Shown: piece by piece, positions 35,327 through 45,289 of the stretch
Layout of the letters: each line of letters begins with the position of its first letter
Position numbering within the stretch: position 1 is the first letter of the stretch
Source of the DNA: Bemisia tabaci
Taxonomy: Eukaryota > Arthropoda > Insecta > Hemiptera > Aleyrodidae
NCBI RefSeq assembly: GCF_918797505.1
Contig: NC_092798.1
Location: 10,119,501-10,183,500 of the forward strand
Length of the DNA: 64,000 nucleotides
Reading direction: 5' to 3'
Made by a program: the position numbers and the translations under genes
The notes under the pieces: generated by a model
What the model saw: the letters and a program-made list of their open reading frames with translations, nothing else
Databases searched by the model: none
What the model was told of the DNA's origin: nothing

Positions 35327-35575
35327 CTGTTGCAAACCTCAGTAGAGTAAAGTTGTCTCTTATAGCAAATGGCTCTAAAACCTACTGCTTGTACACATAC
35401 ACAGTGTACTAAAGAGAAAAGTAAAGAAACTTAAAACCCTCCGTCACTTGTATAGCTGCAGAAGAAGTCTGCACGATTTCGCAGTGACGCGCCTTCATTT
35501 CCGCGTAACACCTCTCGCATTACCGCGAAGTTGATTTAGTTGCGTGACCCAATCTAACCTAACTTGGGTCCTCCA
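35327..35575 (+). repeat. SINE-like repeat X, copy 1
   Basis: Blocks such as gaaacttaaaaccctccg, gcacgatttcgcagtgacgc, cttcatttccgcgta and gcgtgacccaatctaacct recur in the same order and orientation at 53967-54162. Roughly four bases in five agree by eye. There are no obvious inverted ends and no internal promoter boxes that I can be sure of. Confidence 0.65.
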
Positions 35576-35694
35576 CGCCTGTGCGACGAATTTGAACCGG
35601 ACCGGAATTATTAATTAAAGTTAGTCCATACCGGAAGTAAACAAACATTTAGATTCCGTACATTTTCTGCCTTGGTCTAATCAGGAACAAGATT

Positions 35695-35806
35695 CTATGA
35701 AAATTTGTAAAGAAAACATTGTCTCACCAATTTTCCCGAAAATTCCTGATTTGTCAAAGGAAGCTTGGCAATGTCTCAAGGCTCATACGTCTTTCCGTCA
35801 TCGGAG
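35695..35806 (+). mobile_element. Family I fragment, right half
   Basis: The text aattttcccgaaaattcctg, agcttggcaatgtc and ggctcatacgtctttccg matches the right arm of family I. The left half is missing. Confidence 0.6.
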
Positions 35807-35809
35807 CGG

Positions 35810-36440
35810 GATCGGTCGCAGTCTTTCACTGAACTGCTGAATGAAACAGAGCACTCTTTACAAAGAGTTGTCTTAATTATGATAATTGTTTGTAATTGGT
35901 TTAAATGATATTGATATGAAAGAATGTCGCGTCAAAGCATGAAAGTCGCGCGCCGTAGATACGAGCCGTTGAATTGATATCGGAAATCCTAGGTATCCAA
36001 ACAGTCGGATGCTATCCTTCAATTAATTACAGCGGTAGCGGGAAGAATTTGCGTCGGGCGCAAATACGCGCGCCGCACAGTAGACCAAGTTAACGGAATA
36101 GCTCGGACACGATATGAACACTTTTCACACCTTATTTATCCGCCAAATATAGACAACTTAGCTGTTTACAATTGGTTCATTGATTTTTTTGGTAAAATTT
36201 ACCTCACGAATAACCCCTTAAAATTTCTATTATGGTGTGTGAAACCAACATCAAAAGTTGCAATTTTAGTCGAATATTTCATGGCTCGTTCAAACTTTTT
36301 AAGACTCGTGCCACCAGTACATAGATTAATTTTCCGTTCAAACGTAAGGGAAAGGATCAATTTATTAGGATGCCCGCAACAAACCCAATACTGATCGAAA
36401 CTGTAGCAAGACTTTAAATAGGAAAATATCGATGGTAGAT
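35810..36440. other. AT-rich stretch, no recognised gene
   Basis: Nothing coding and no repeat copy is recognised. A minus-strand 93-codon frame has no family resemblance. Confidence 0.35.
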
Positions 36441-36446
36441 AAATCA

Positions 36447-36711
36447 TCGTCTTTTCTCGCACGAAGGAGCATAACATCATAACTCCATTCTAAGGCTGTA
36501 ACATAAACTCAAACAGTTCAATTTCTTACGAGTATAGCCTGCACAGTTTTCGTCGAAAATTTGTATGACTTTTGCATAAGATCAGAGGGAAATTGGGCAA
36601 ATTTTCAATTAGAAATTCTCGGAATTTTCTGGTGAGGATGTAATTTACCCGGGAATATGTGGAAACATCGAAATGTAGCTACGTTTGTTCGTGAGAAAAA
36701 CTACGAATTGA
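36447..36711. mobile_element. Foldback element J, copy 3
   Basis: The left end cgtcttttctcgcacgaag and the right end cgttcgtgag-like terminus with ctacgaattg match the J design, with the inner aatgtagctacgtttgttcg. Confidence 0.55.
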
Positions 36712-36769
36712 CTCTGGGTCCCACTGTGCGCAGCTTGGGCTAGCGTAATGCAAAGCTCCGGAGTCCATT

Positions 36770-37070
36770 GATAGCGGGGCGTAATGAAGTAAAATTCCCG
36801 GGAATAATCAACTATTCATTAAAATTGACCCCCTCCGTCTTGTTTTTTCGACGCGACGACCGAGCCGCGGATCGGAAGTCCGAGAGTTTCAATTTCCGCT
36901 CGCGCGTTTGTTTGCGCGCCGCGCTCGCGGATCCAAAATGTATTATTTCTTTGATGTTATTGCGCCGCGCCGCACCGCACCGATGTCCGGATCCGTCCTT
37001 TATTTCATCACCAGTTTGCTTTGTAATTAAATTCTCCTGCCAATGACGCTCATAGTAGCGGCTTTTTCGG
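36770..37070. other. GC-rich island
   Basis: CpG-rich patch with gcgcgccgcgctcgcgg and gccgcgccgcaccgcacc. No exon is supported. Confidence 0.4.
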
Positions 37071-37130
37071 CCGTGCGCTACTGTTACAAGATTGATCACA
37101 CCGATTGAAAAAAAGGAAATCGGTACATAT

Positions 37131-37240
37131 ATTGATTCTTGGTAAAATTATCGATTCCTGGCAATATGATCGTTTCCCGGTAAAATTATCTATTTCCTGT
37201 AAAATCATTGACCCCTGGCAAAATTATCGATTCCCGGTAG
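37131..37240 (+). repeat. 19-bp tandem repeat, five full units plus part
   Basis: Units start at 37136, 37155, 37174, 37193 and 37212, each close to ttcctggtaaaattatcga and exactly 19 bp long, then a partial unit. The word ggtaaaatta is also the core word of element E, so a common origin is possible. Confidence 0.85.
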
Positions 37241-37249
37241 TTACCGATC

Positions 37250-37870
37250 GGGTGAGCTGTAAGACCGAGTTTCCAGTAATATTGCGCTTCTAAAATTGGT
37301 GAATTTCACGGTAGAAGCAAGAGAAGGAAGGTGCCTCTTCACAGTTTTCGCCGGTCTGGAATATCTGGAAAGTGGAAGGATATATAGTGACCTGGAAATG
37401 CCCGGGAAAATCAGGAATTTTCGCGAGCAGCGCGCGGAGGTTCAGCAACTTCAACCAATACTTTTCGAGAGAGTGTAAAGAACACCGAGTGGCTTTTTCA
37501 TAATTTTGATCTCTAGAGGTGGAAATTCTGTCCAAAGTTTATAACGAAAGTCGAGGAAAGTCACCTTGATCAAAATATAAATAATCAAATTGGAAGTTTT
37601 GTTCGAAGGTTAGGGATAATCAGAGGAAAATGAGGATGAGGGAAAGTCAAGGATTTTAGAAATTCTTTAGTCAGGGAAATCAAAGAGAAAGTTCGGGGCA
37701 TAGGAAAATAAAGATCATGCGAAACCCTGTATATTATACACTCGATGACTTTTTGAATTTTCACAGTCAACTTTTGAGATAGGCAAGAAAAAAGGGGATC
37801 TTGTTAAAATGCGGGCCGTTTGAGTACATTTCTGAGAAACACGGAGTTTCATTATATCTTGTGGCATTTA
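37250..37870. repeat. Degenerate remnant of an F/G-like element
   Basis: Text such as tcgaaggttagggataatcag, gggaaagtcaagga and gcgaaaccctgtatatta resembles 45290-45640, which has tcgaaggtcagggaaagtc and ggcaaccctgtttat. It appears to be an old transposon with no clear ends. Confidence 0.45.
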
Positions 37871-37878
37871 ATGCAGAT

Positions 37879-38024
37879 AATTGGACTGCAGTTTGCAATT
37901 TGGAACTGAAATATCTACCTCAGTTCAGAAACGATGTCGTGTACCGTTAATTTCCCTATGCACATGAGTGTTTTTACGGATGGACTAGACATTGTCGTTC
38001 CGAATCGCAAAATGTAGCCCAATT
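37879..38024. mobile_element. Palindromic MITE O, copy 3 (146 bp)
   Basis: The left aattggactgcagtttgcaa and the right ttcgcaaaatgtagcccaatt-type arm are complements, with ggaactgaaat near the left. Length and design match 30301-30446. Confidence 0.65.
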
Positions 38025-38149
38025 CTACGGAGTTTTTCCACTTTTCAGACTGAATGCGACCATTTTGATAACTTTCTGTGGACCTCTAGAGGATCTTTCA
38101 GCACTCTTTCTGTGCATCATTTCGAAAATCCAAACGGCAGCACCGCTGC

Positions 38150-38460
38150 GAGCCGCCCGATCACACGACGACAGATCCGAGGTAAGCTCGCGATGAGCTC
38201 TCACGCGGCTGTCCGTGTTCGAACGAGGAAAGCAGGAAAAAATCCATAATCCGGTGTCTTGATTTATAGCGATTCCTCTGCCTCCGTCGAACGAGGATAT
38301 CGAGATGCAAAGCGGGAGTGGCGACCGAACCGGGGCTGGAAATCCTAGCGCCCGCCGAGCGTGAAAACTGGACGCGCTGAGTTCTGAATTCGGCGGGCGC
38401 GGGAGAGAGCTCGGAGCTCACAATCAGTCCGCAGGAACGGGGAAAATCGGAATTTGGCAA
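38150..38460. other. GC-rich patch
   Basis: A moderately GC-rich stretch with cgagctttc-like and cgccgagcgtg words. No gene is recognised here or in 38460-38735. Confidence 0.35.
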
Positions 38461-38739
38461 GTGGATAGAGAACCGGAATCGACAAGCTTTCCTGCACGAA
38501 CTAAATCACTCCCAGCGAGGCTCCTGCGTGATTAATGTCCAGATTCCTCGCATTTCCAGTGACCGTTTATTAAGAAATCTCGCATTCCGAGCGTCACTGA
38601 AGAGAGGAAAGAATGTATGTAGATCGGTGATAGAAGTGTGCAGATTGTAAGTAAAGTTTCGAAGCGTCTCGGAAAAATTTGGGTAATTCTGTAGGAAAGT
38701 CATGGAATATCATAAAAAATGAGGTGAGGAACAAGATAG

Positions 38740-39012
38740 TCAGTGGACTGATCGTTGAAATTGATGGAAAAAGCTATAGACAGAAAAGACAAAACGAAAA
38801 TGGAGTAATTCTATTAGCTGAAGTGGGTGGGTAATTGGGTATCACATAGACTAAAAGGTAAAATTATGGCCTTTTAAAGGGTCTCTCTTGGGTTGCCGTT
38901 AGTTAGTCTATTATTCGCCTCCTTTGTCCATCGCAAATCACCTGTTGCCACCGATAGGTTTGGTCTATTTTTTCTCTGTCTTTTCTGCCCATCACTTTGT
39001 CTATACATTTCG
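38740..39012. mobile_element. Palindrome L, copy (degenerate)
   Basis: The left part has gatcgttgaaattgatgg and aagctatagacagaaaag, and the right part has gggttgccgttagttagtc and ctttgtctatacatttc. This is the order seen in the intact L at 62434. Confidence 0.65.
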
Positions 39013-39014
39013 GT

Positions 39015-39640
39015 AGGACAAGTAAATTCAAGTTCTTCAACTGAAAGTTGTCGTATCGTAAAAACGAATTTTCTTGGCTGCCACATTTTACACAACTGTA
39101 TTCTCACTTGAAGAAGAAAGCTCTCTTTGTCACAAAAAATTTTGTTCGGCGTGATCAGTTGCTCCTTTCACTCGACGAATAATTTTACCAGCTATCAGAA
39201 ATGTTGGACTGATATCCGGAGTGACATTCATAGTGTCATTCATAGTGTCATTAATTGACTCCGGAACCTATTTTGCATCCAAGAAGCTAGAGTAATATGA
39301 ATCAGGTTAGGAACCCGCTCCACATAAGTTGAATCTACTTAGCAAAAAGGATCGATCTGCCTCTGTAGAAGTGGAGCTAACTGTATAATCATATCCCTCG
39401 AGCTTTCATCTAACAAAATAAGCTCTGGAGTCCGGAATTTACTCCGAAATTCTTACCAGTGCGTTCGAGTGCTTTCGCGATCCCCAGCGCAAAATATGAA
39501 ATTTCGAATCGACAATGAGCTATGCAAATTTGCGAGATTTTATCGCCGGTTTTTCGTTTGGGAACGATCAGGAAAAATGCCAGAGACATCAGGAAGACGC
39601 GGAACAATTTTTTTATTGTTTCTCCTAACGATGCACTCGT
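39015..39640. other. AT-rich stretch with a short 15-bp direct repeat
   Basis: The unit tcattcatagtg with its spacer repeats near 39224-39253. Nothing else is recognised. Confidence 0.35.
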
Positions 39641-40100
39641 GTCATTAGCCCCCCCGGTTCGGGACCCGGGCCCGGGACGGGGGGCCATTACCCCCGGACG
39701 GATCGCTGATTGTGAGTTGCTTCGCTTGGATTTTCGCCCGCGTCCCGTGCCGGGAAAATGTGCGGATTTTCCGCCGGGTGCAACAACGGTGGAGGAGCGA
39801 TGCGGTGCCAAAGCACCGGACTCCCACTGCGTCTCTAATTACGAAAAATACTTAAAAGCTCCTCGGCGCGGCTAAACGGCGGCGGGCTACAGTGTAGCCG
39901 GGAGTCCGGTACCGGTGTCCGCGCGGATATTCGATGAGCATCGGACGTCGACGGCCCGGTTTAATGGTAGCCGCCCGGTCGCCCGCTTTACAAGTTATTC
40001 GCGGCGAGTGGCGAGTGTTGTCGGGTCGGCTCCAGCGTCTGGAATCCTGGTGGATGGTGGATGGTGGAGGGTGGAGGAAAAGCTTGCGGGAGATACTGAT
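39640..40100. other. GC-rich, CpG-bearing island
   Basis: It contains gggacccgggcccgggac and a ggtggat repeat (40048-40078). Frames on both strands are compositional. Confidence 0.4.
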
Positions 40101-40390
40101 GTTCTGTCGTGCCAAAGCCCTGGAGAGACGATCAAATTCCCGAACCAATTCCGATCAAAGTAGCATCAAAGTGTCGGGAGTCATCAGTCCTAAACTCATT
40201 AATTTGCTTCATTTTAAAATGAAAACTTGGCAGAAATGTTTCCTGTGGCAGGAAATGATGAATGGTGGCACTCCTTTCTGATCTTACTTTGAACAAAAAA
40301 GTGCGGCCGTCAAAATTTGATGGTAGATGGTGACCACTAGTCATCAGCATGTCTACTTTGATCGGAATTGGTTCGGAATTTGTTCGTCTA

Positions 40391-40579
40391 TGCAGGGCTT
40401 AAGGAAGAATGCCGTATGAACATTCGACGAGTCGCCTCATCTTTAGGTGAAATTGCGAACAAAATTATCGGAAAAATCGGAAGGAAAAATATTCATAAGT
40501 TTACCAGGGAATTCGTGTTTTATCAAAGGAAACTTGGCAACGCGCAAAGGTTCATACGGCCTTTTTCCACAGCACGGTC
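40391..40579. mobile_element. Family I foldback, short copy
   Basis: The left end has taaggaagaatgccgtatga and the right end ttcatacggcctttttcca in complement, with cgaattcgtgttttatcaaa-type text before the right arm. Confidence 0.72.
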
Positions 40580-40699
40580 GTATTGGACGACGACCGGACA
40601 CCCGAGACCCTTCGCTGACCTCTTGGCGACAGGTGACTGCCGCGCTAATGAAGAACAAAAACCATTAGTTTAGGCAAATTCGCAATTATTTTTCTCTCA

Positions 40700-40853
40700 A
40701 CTTTTCAGAAAGTTTGGTTCGTAATTTGATGCAAGGTGTCTGAAAATTTAAATCCTCGTAAGTTTCTTCAACAATAAAATTATTTTGAGAGGAAACTGGC
40801 AACATTCGAATGTTTATAGGCGTTTTTCCATAGCACAGCAGATGGCCTCTCCC
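40700..40853 (+). mobile_element. Family I fragment, right half
   Basis: It contains aactggcaacattcgaatg and ggcgtttttccatagcac, the right arm of family I. Confidence 0.55.
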
Positions 40854-40905
40854 GGTGACAAAGTGGACACGTCTGTGTGGAAGAAGTCCATCTGCATCTG
40901 AGACA

Positions 40906-41055
40906 TTGTGCTTTATAGGCCTCGCATTGATATTTTTCTCTGTAATTTAGAATAGAAGTTACGTTTGTTAGTCAAGGATTTTGTGCTTTATAGGCCTCGC
41001 ATTGCTATTTTTCTCTGTAATTTAGAATAAAAGTTACGTTTGTTAGTAAAGGATT
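40906..41055 (+). repeat. 75-bp tandem duplication
   Basis: The unit starting ttgtgctttataggcctcgc occurs at 40906 and again at 40981 with about three base changes. The end of the second unit runs into J-like text (taagaacgtaactcc) near 41083. Confidence 0.9.
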
Positions 41056-41473
41056 TTGCCCACTCGATTCCCGAATGTAAGAACGTAACTCCACACCAAG
41101 ATTGCAAAATTGGAACCTTGCAAGGAGCACCTAACGAGTGCATTGATCTTTTCGTTGGACGTGGTTCAAATAGGCAACTAAACTAACTCCTCGGCAAAGC
41201 GGAGTGTATCACGGAAAATAGAAGGCGCACTAGCCGAGATCGTGCTTTGATGCTCCTAGCCGTAGAATCCTCATCGTTTTTGATGACAACTATTGCAATT
41301 TAACGAGTCAACACGAATTGCTTAATGCCTTCGACATTCCACACATAATTTTGAACTTATATTTTGTTGATCGTTTTCTGAAGTCGAAACATCGACTATG
41401 ATTCACCGACTCTCAGCGATCCGCGAAATCTGATGCAAGGCTTCCCGGTCGGGCAGATCCAACGGGTCGGTGG

Positions 41474-41599
41474 CGGTCGCCCCTCTGGCGTAAAGGTGTA
41501 TCTTGATTTCCGTTAAAGCTCTAGAAAATAGGGATTCATATGTAAAACAGGGCTCATGTGGGAATTAAGATACGCTCTTTTGTCCGAAAGGCGATGTAT
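41474..41599. mobile_element. MITE family A, copy 6
   Basis: The arms have cctctggcgtaaaggtgtat and gatacgctcttttgtccg around ggattcatatgtaaaacag and ggctcatgtgggaatt. Confidence 0.82.
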
Positions 41600-41726
41600 T
41601 ATCCGGCGCAGAACGACCAATCAAAACGATCCGCGTGGCGCTTCCAATGCGGAAAATTTTCTCGTGCTTTCCTTGCGCGTCGTTATTACTTCTATGATAA
41701 GTAAAAACGACTTATAAGCATTTAAA

Positions 41727-41945
41727 TGTTGCCAAATTTCTTCTTTAAAAATATTTATTTTTGAGGGAAGTAAAGAATATTGCTCCTTGAAATTTTCAGA
41801 CTTTCCAGATCAAATTACGAACGAAATCTACTGAAAAATCGGAGGAGAAATATTCACAAATTTTCCTGAAAATTCGTGATTTGTCGAAGAAAATTTGGCA
41901 AAACCTGATGGCTCATACGGCGTTCTTACTTAGCCTGGCAGATGA
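41727..41945. mobile_element. Family I foldback, left end truncated
   Basis: It has ttgccaaatttcttc at the left and aaaatttggcaaaacctg plus atacggcgttcttacttagc at the right. The extreme left end is lost. Confidence 0.6.
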
Positions 41946-42011
41946 GCGCTCCGACGAGTGAACGAGCACCTCGTTTGTTTTCAGCTCCCAGTCCGGTCCA
42001 TATTCCCTATT

Positions 42012-42092
42012 GGGCGTATCTATTTATGTTGAAAGGACGTATATGCATAGGGTTTGCGTGTAACGTAGTCCCTTTCAGCATGAATGCGTCCT
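42012..42092. mobile_element. Short MITE related to family B
   Basis: The arms gggcgtatctatttatgttg and cctttcagcatgaatgcgtc pair, like the hairpin at 6849-6923. Confidence 0.55.
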
Positions 42093-42295
42093 ATTCTATA
42101 TTCCTGTATCCCTGATTCTGTATTCTGGCGGCTTGCTGGATCGGGAGCTCTGGGAGAGCACCGCTTCCTGTCGGGCGCCTCGCGACCTCCGACTGATCTA
42201 TGTACTGTCGGACAACTACAGTTGGACGTTGGACGGCATCGCGCACAAAGGGATTGGCTTATCACAGGGACTACTCGGTCTCTACGAGGATCTAT

Positions 42296-42835
42296 CATTA
42301 AAGTGTCCACTACTCCGGACTTTCCAGAAAGTCCAAGCATAGTACTGATTTTTAAGGGCGGTTCGGAACTTCGGAAGTACTGAAAACGTGCGGAAATTCT
42401 GCAAGAAAGTCCGGAATTTTCCCTGGCTCTATCATTAGGGTGTCTACTAGTCCGCAAAGTCCGGAAATAGCACTGACTTTTTAAGGACGGTCCGGAAGTA
42501 CTGGAAAGTCCGGAAATAGTACTGATTTTTTAGGGGATGTCCGGAAGTAATGAAAAAGTGCGGAATTCCGGAAGGAGGTCCAAAATTTTTTTTCATTTTT
42601 TTATCGGCCTAGTCCCAATTTGAGCGAGAAATTCAAATTTTTGAAATTTTGCAAATTTTGCGAAATGGAGGTACTGAAAAAGTACTGAATTTCTTGGGAA
42701 TGTACTGAAAAAGTACTGTAAAAGTACTGATTTTTAGCCAGCCTGTTTTAGTAGACACCCTAGTCCGGAAATAGCACTGACTTTTTAAGGACGGTCCGGA
42801 TGTACTGGAAAAGTGCAAGAAGGTCCGGAATGTTT
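42296..42835 (+). mobile_element. Element F, rearranged cluster of copies
   Basis: At least three F starts (about 42298, 42436 and 42764) and one proper end (gttttagtagacaccct near 42762) are interleaved. Motifs such as aatagcactgactttttaa and ggacggtccgga recur. It looks like partial copies joined by duplication rather than clean insertions. Confidence 0.7.
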
Positions 42836-43362
42836 TCCTTTATACCACGCGTGCTTTTAATGACGCCTAGAAAGTATGCAATCCCCCTCCGTGTTGATTC
42901 TTAGAGTAGTATTTGCCTACAAGATCGGAATCATACAGTCAGTTAAGCTTCAAGTCACCAATAAAATTTTGTGTCTACTTCTTTTTTTTGTCGTCATTCG
43001 AGCGAGAATGTCAAATTTTAATGGAGAATGAAACAAATCAAACTAATACTGTTATGATTAAAATCTGAGTTTGCAGTTTAACTTCGTAACTTTATAATAT
43101 CGAAATCGTGGTAAAGTTGCTCGAGTTCAGATATGAATAAAGCACACCCACAGATGGATATTATGTAAAATTTTATTCCAATTATCGTCACTTGTTTGTT
43201 GTTTTCATTGCTGTTAGGTTCCTCCGTCCGGGAAATGACGAATAATTGTGTACACGCCCAGAAATTTCATTACTCAAGGCTCCATAACTTTAAATGGCAC
43301 TAAGATGCTTTTAATGCACTATCAGATACATCCCGTAGTCTTAGTTTCATCCATTTTGTACT

Positions 43363-43616
43363 CTGCCGTGCCAAGAAAGAACGCCGTATGAGCCTTCAGA
43401 CGTTGACATATTTTCTTTGAATAGAAACCTAATTTACTGGTAAAATTGTGAGTATTTTTCCTCAATTTTATTAGACCATTTTGTTCGCAATTTTATCTAA
43501 AACGTCTGAAAATTGTAAAGAAAAGCACGCATAATTTCCTTCAAATATACATGTTTTATGCGGGGCAATTTGGCAACTCTCAAATGTTCATACGGCGTTC
43601 TTCCTTAGCACGGCAG
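43363..43616. mobile_element. Family I foldback, intact (254 bp, TACT TSD)
   Basis: The termini are CTGCCGTGCCAAG and the complement with cttagcacggcag. The subterminal aacgccgtatgagccttc pairs with the right-hand ttcatacggcgttc block. It is flanked by tact at 43359-43362 and 43617-43620. This copy defines the family, which occurs about a dozen times in the window. Confidence 0.88.
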
Positions 43617-43804
43617 TACTCTTGCCGCTGCCTCCTTTGGCAACATCACGAATATCTCGTTAATGCACTTACCGATATTGACATCCGGTCAAAATCGCGC
43701 GCTGTTCCCCACGAGAGATGCATGCACCTCTCGGGCGACCCTGGTAGCGCACCGGTCCGATTATCGACGGAGAGATCTCTCCGGTCCATTTGAAAACCCC
43801 CCTC

Positions 43805-44064
43805 AATTCGTCGTCTCCCGCACGAAGGAACGTAACTCAAATCCAAGGTTGCCAAATTGACTCCAACAATTAATTTATTTTACAAAAATGTAAGTGTGCA
43901 ATTTATGTCCAAATTTGTCTGATTTTTGCATGAAATCGGAAGAGAAATCAGTGAAATTTTCAGTTAGAAATGCCCAATACTTTTCTGGTTAAAATGCAAT
44001 TTACGAAAGGAAATTTGGCAACATTGAAATGTAGTTTCGTTCTTTCGTGCGGAAACGACGAATT
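43805..44064. mobile_element. Foldback element J, copy 4 (intact)
   Basis: It begins aattcgtcgtctcccgcac and ends cgtgcggaaacgacgaatt, which are complements. The next motifs (gaaggaacgtaact and gtagtttcgttctttc) also pair. It lies 265 bp upstream of the ephrin exon. Confidence 0.82.
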
Positions 44065-44089
44065 ACAATACGGACATTTTCCACCGGGT

Positions 44090-44298
44090 AATCGTATCGG
44101 CGGTTGCTCAAAAATCGGGGGACATTCCACAGACGGCGGCGCCCGTTAAAATATGAAAAGGAATATTCTCGTGACCTCTGGGAGATGTTCGGGAGCAGCC
44201 CCCGATGGAGGGGGGGGGGGACCTCCGAGACCAGAATCAGGAATCAGGAATCAGGACGCCGCCGCTCGGAGTCGGGTCGGGTCCGATCGGAGCGAGTA
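44090..44298. other. GC-rich patch with a G11 run before the exon
   Basis: Eleven G lie at 44210-44220, followed by a tandem gaatcagg motif. It ends where the branch-point region of the ephrin exon starts. Confidence 0.5.
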
Positions 44299-44329
44299 TA
44301 CTAATATTTATTTCGACTTGTTGTTTCAG
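44299..44329 (+). promoter_or_regulatory. Branch point and 3' splice site of ephrin exon
   Basis: A perfect TACTAAT branch-point consensus lies at 44299-44305. Its branch A at 44304 is 25 nt upstream of the last base of the acceptor AG. A pyrimidine-rich tract (tttcgacttgttgtttcag) follows. The spacing and sequence are textbook for an insect intron end and fix the exon start at 44330. Confidence 0.9.
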
Positions 44330-44471
44330 ATTCCGGTTAGAGAATACAGACCACGTCATCGACGTCAATAAAGGGAATGGTTTGTTCGAGTACGATCAGG
44401 TGAATATCATTTGTCCCGTGTATAACCCCGGAACGCACGAGGAGGACGCCGAGAAATACATTATTTATAAC
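44330..44471 (+). CDS. Ephrin: Ephrin, internal exon (receptor-binding domain part)
   Basis: This 142-bp exon encodes 47 whole residues plus the last base of a split codon. Ephrins are membrane-attached ligands of Eph receptor tyrosine kinases and act in contact-dependent repulsion and axon guidance. The peptide runs from FRLENTDHVIDVN through FEYDQVNIICPVY to EKYIIYN. The NTDHVIDVN and FEYDQVNIICPVY blocks are the signature of invertebrate ephrins, and the Cys in IICPVY is one of the conserved disulfide cysteines of the domain. The exon starts in phase 2 after ttgtttcag and ends in phase 0 before gtaagt. The final Asn would form an N-glycosylation sequon if the next exon begins Val-Ser, as family members do. 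The exon holding the signal peptide and the exons for the rest of the domain and the membrane anchor were not found. No stop or frameshift interrupts the frame. The ephrin call is very secure; the gene symbol assumes the single ephrin gene usual in insects. Confidence 0.95.
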
Positions 44472-44477
44472 GTAAGT
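44472..44477 (+). promoter_or_regulatory. 5' splice site of ephrin exon
   Basis: The exon ends in AAC and is followed directly by gtaagt, a full consensus donor. Reading on past it leaves the ephrin family after two residues and reaches a stop at about 44595, so the donor is the sensible exon end. Confidence 0.92.
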
Positions 44478-44616
44478 ACCAACTTTGTATACTACTCGCA
44501 GCGTGTCCTAACCTCAAACATCAGCCTCGCTCTTGTCCCAGCCCCCTGTTGTCGGCGCTTCCACCGGGCAGTATTCAGCGAGTGGAAAAATCGTTGAAAA
44601 TGGTTTGTCCACTGCA

Positions 44617-45031
44617 CACTGAAAAAAAAATCTCGGTGTATTTACTAAGAAAAGGGTAAAATTACCAAGAATTCAGGGCTCTATTTGATCCCAGTTTTTT
44701 CTTGGTAAAATTACCATTTACGGAATTGGTAATTTTACCGAGAAACCTCGGTAAAATTATTGAACTTTCTCGGTAATTTTACTGGACCTTAGTAAAAACG
44801 TCAATATTTCTTATCGACTGTGGTAGAATTACTGAGATAAAATGGAAAAGTTACCGGGAATTGATTACCAATAAAAGTGGTATTCTTACCTTTAAAAAAA
44901 CAGTAAAAATACCGGTTTTTAGGTAAGTTTACCAGTCTGTCTGGTGTAAACTTACCAATAATTGGTAAAAAAAGTGAGATGGTAAAGGTACCAACGGACC
45001 GTGATAAAATCGCCGAGAATTTTTTTCAGTG
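44617..45031 (+). mobile_element. Element E (CACTGAAAAA ends), copy 1
   Basis: This 415-bp unit has cactgaaaaaaaaatctcgg at the left and gagaatttttttcagtg at the right. The interior is built from variants of ggtaaaattacc. It is flanked by ca on both sides. It lies 146 bp downstream of the ephrin donor. It includes tttttag|gtaagt at 44916-44928. Confidence 0.9.
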
Positions 45032-45042
45032 CAGGGTTGTCG

Positions 45043-45283
45043 GCGCACAGTGAATCCAGTCAATCAGAGAGATCTGACTTGCAATTTGGGCTAAAACTGC
45101 AAATTATGATGTTTATTTCATCACATTTTAAATTTTAAGGAGTGCTTGTAAAAGGGAATTCCACGGAGAAACCAATAGAATATCTTTTACAACCTCAAAG
45201 CTTTGCATAAACGGAGTTATAAGCTTTCAAAGTTTCCAAATTGTGTCCGACCTCTTCGATTGAATCGATCCACTGAACGGCGG
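45043..45283. mobile_element. Foldback element S, copy 2
   Basis: The left end gcgcacagtgaatccagtc and the right end ttgaatcgatccactgaac pair imperfectly. The inner tcaatcagagagatctgac is the diverged counterpart of the arm of copy 1. Confidence 0.75.
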
Positions 45284-45289
45284 TCTGAG

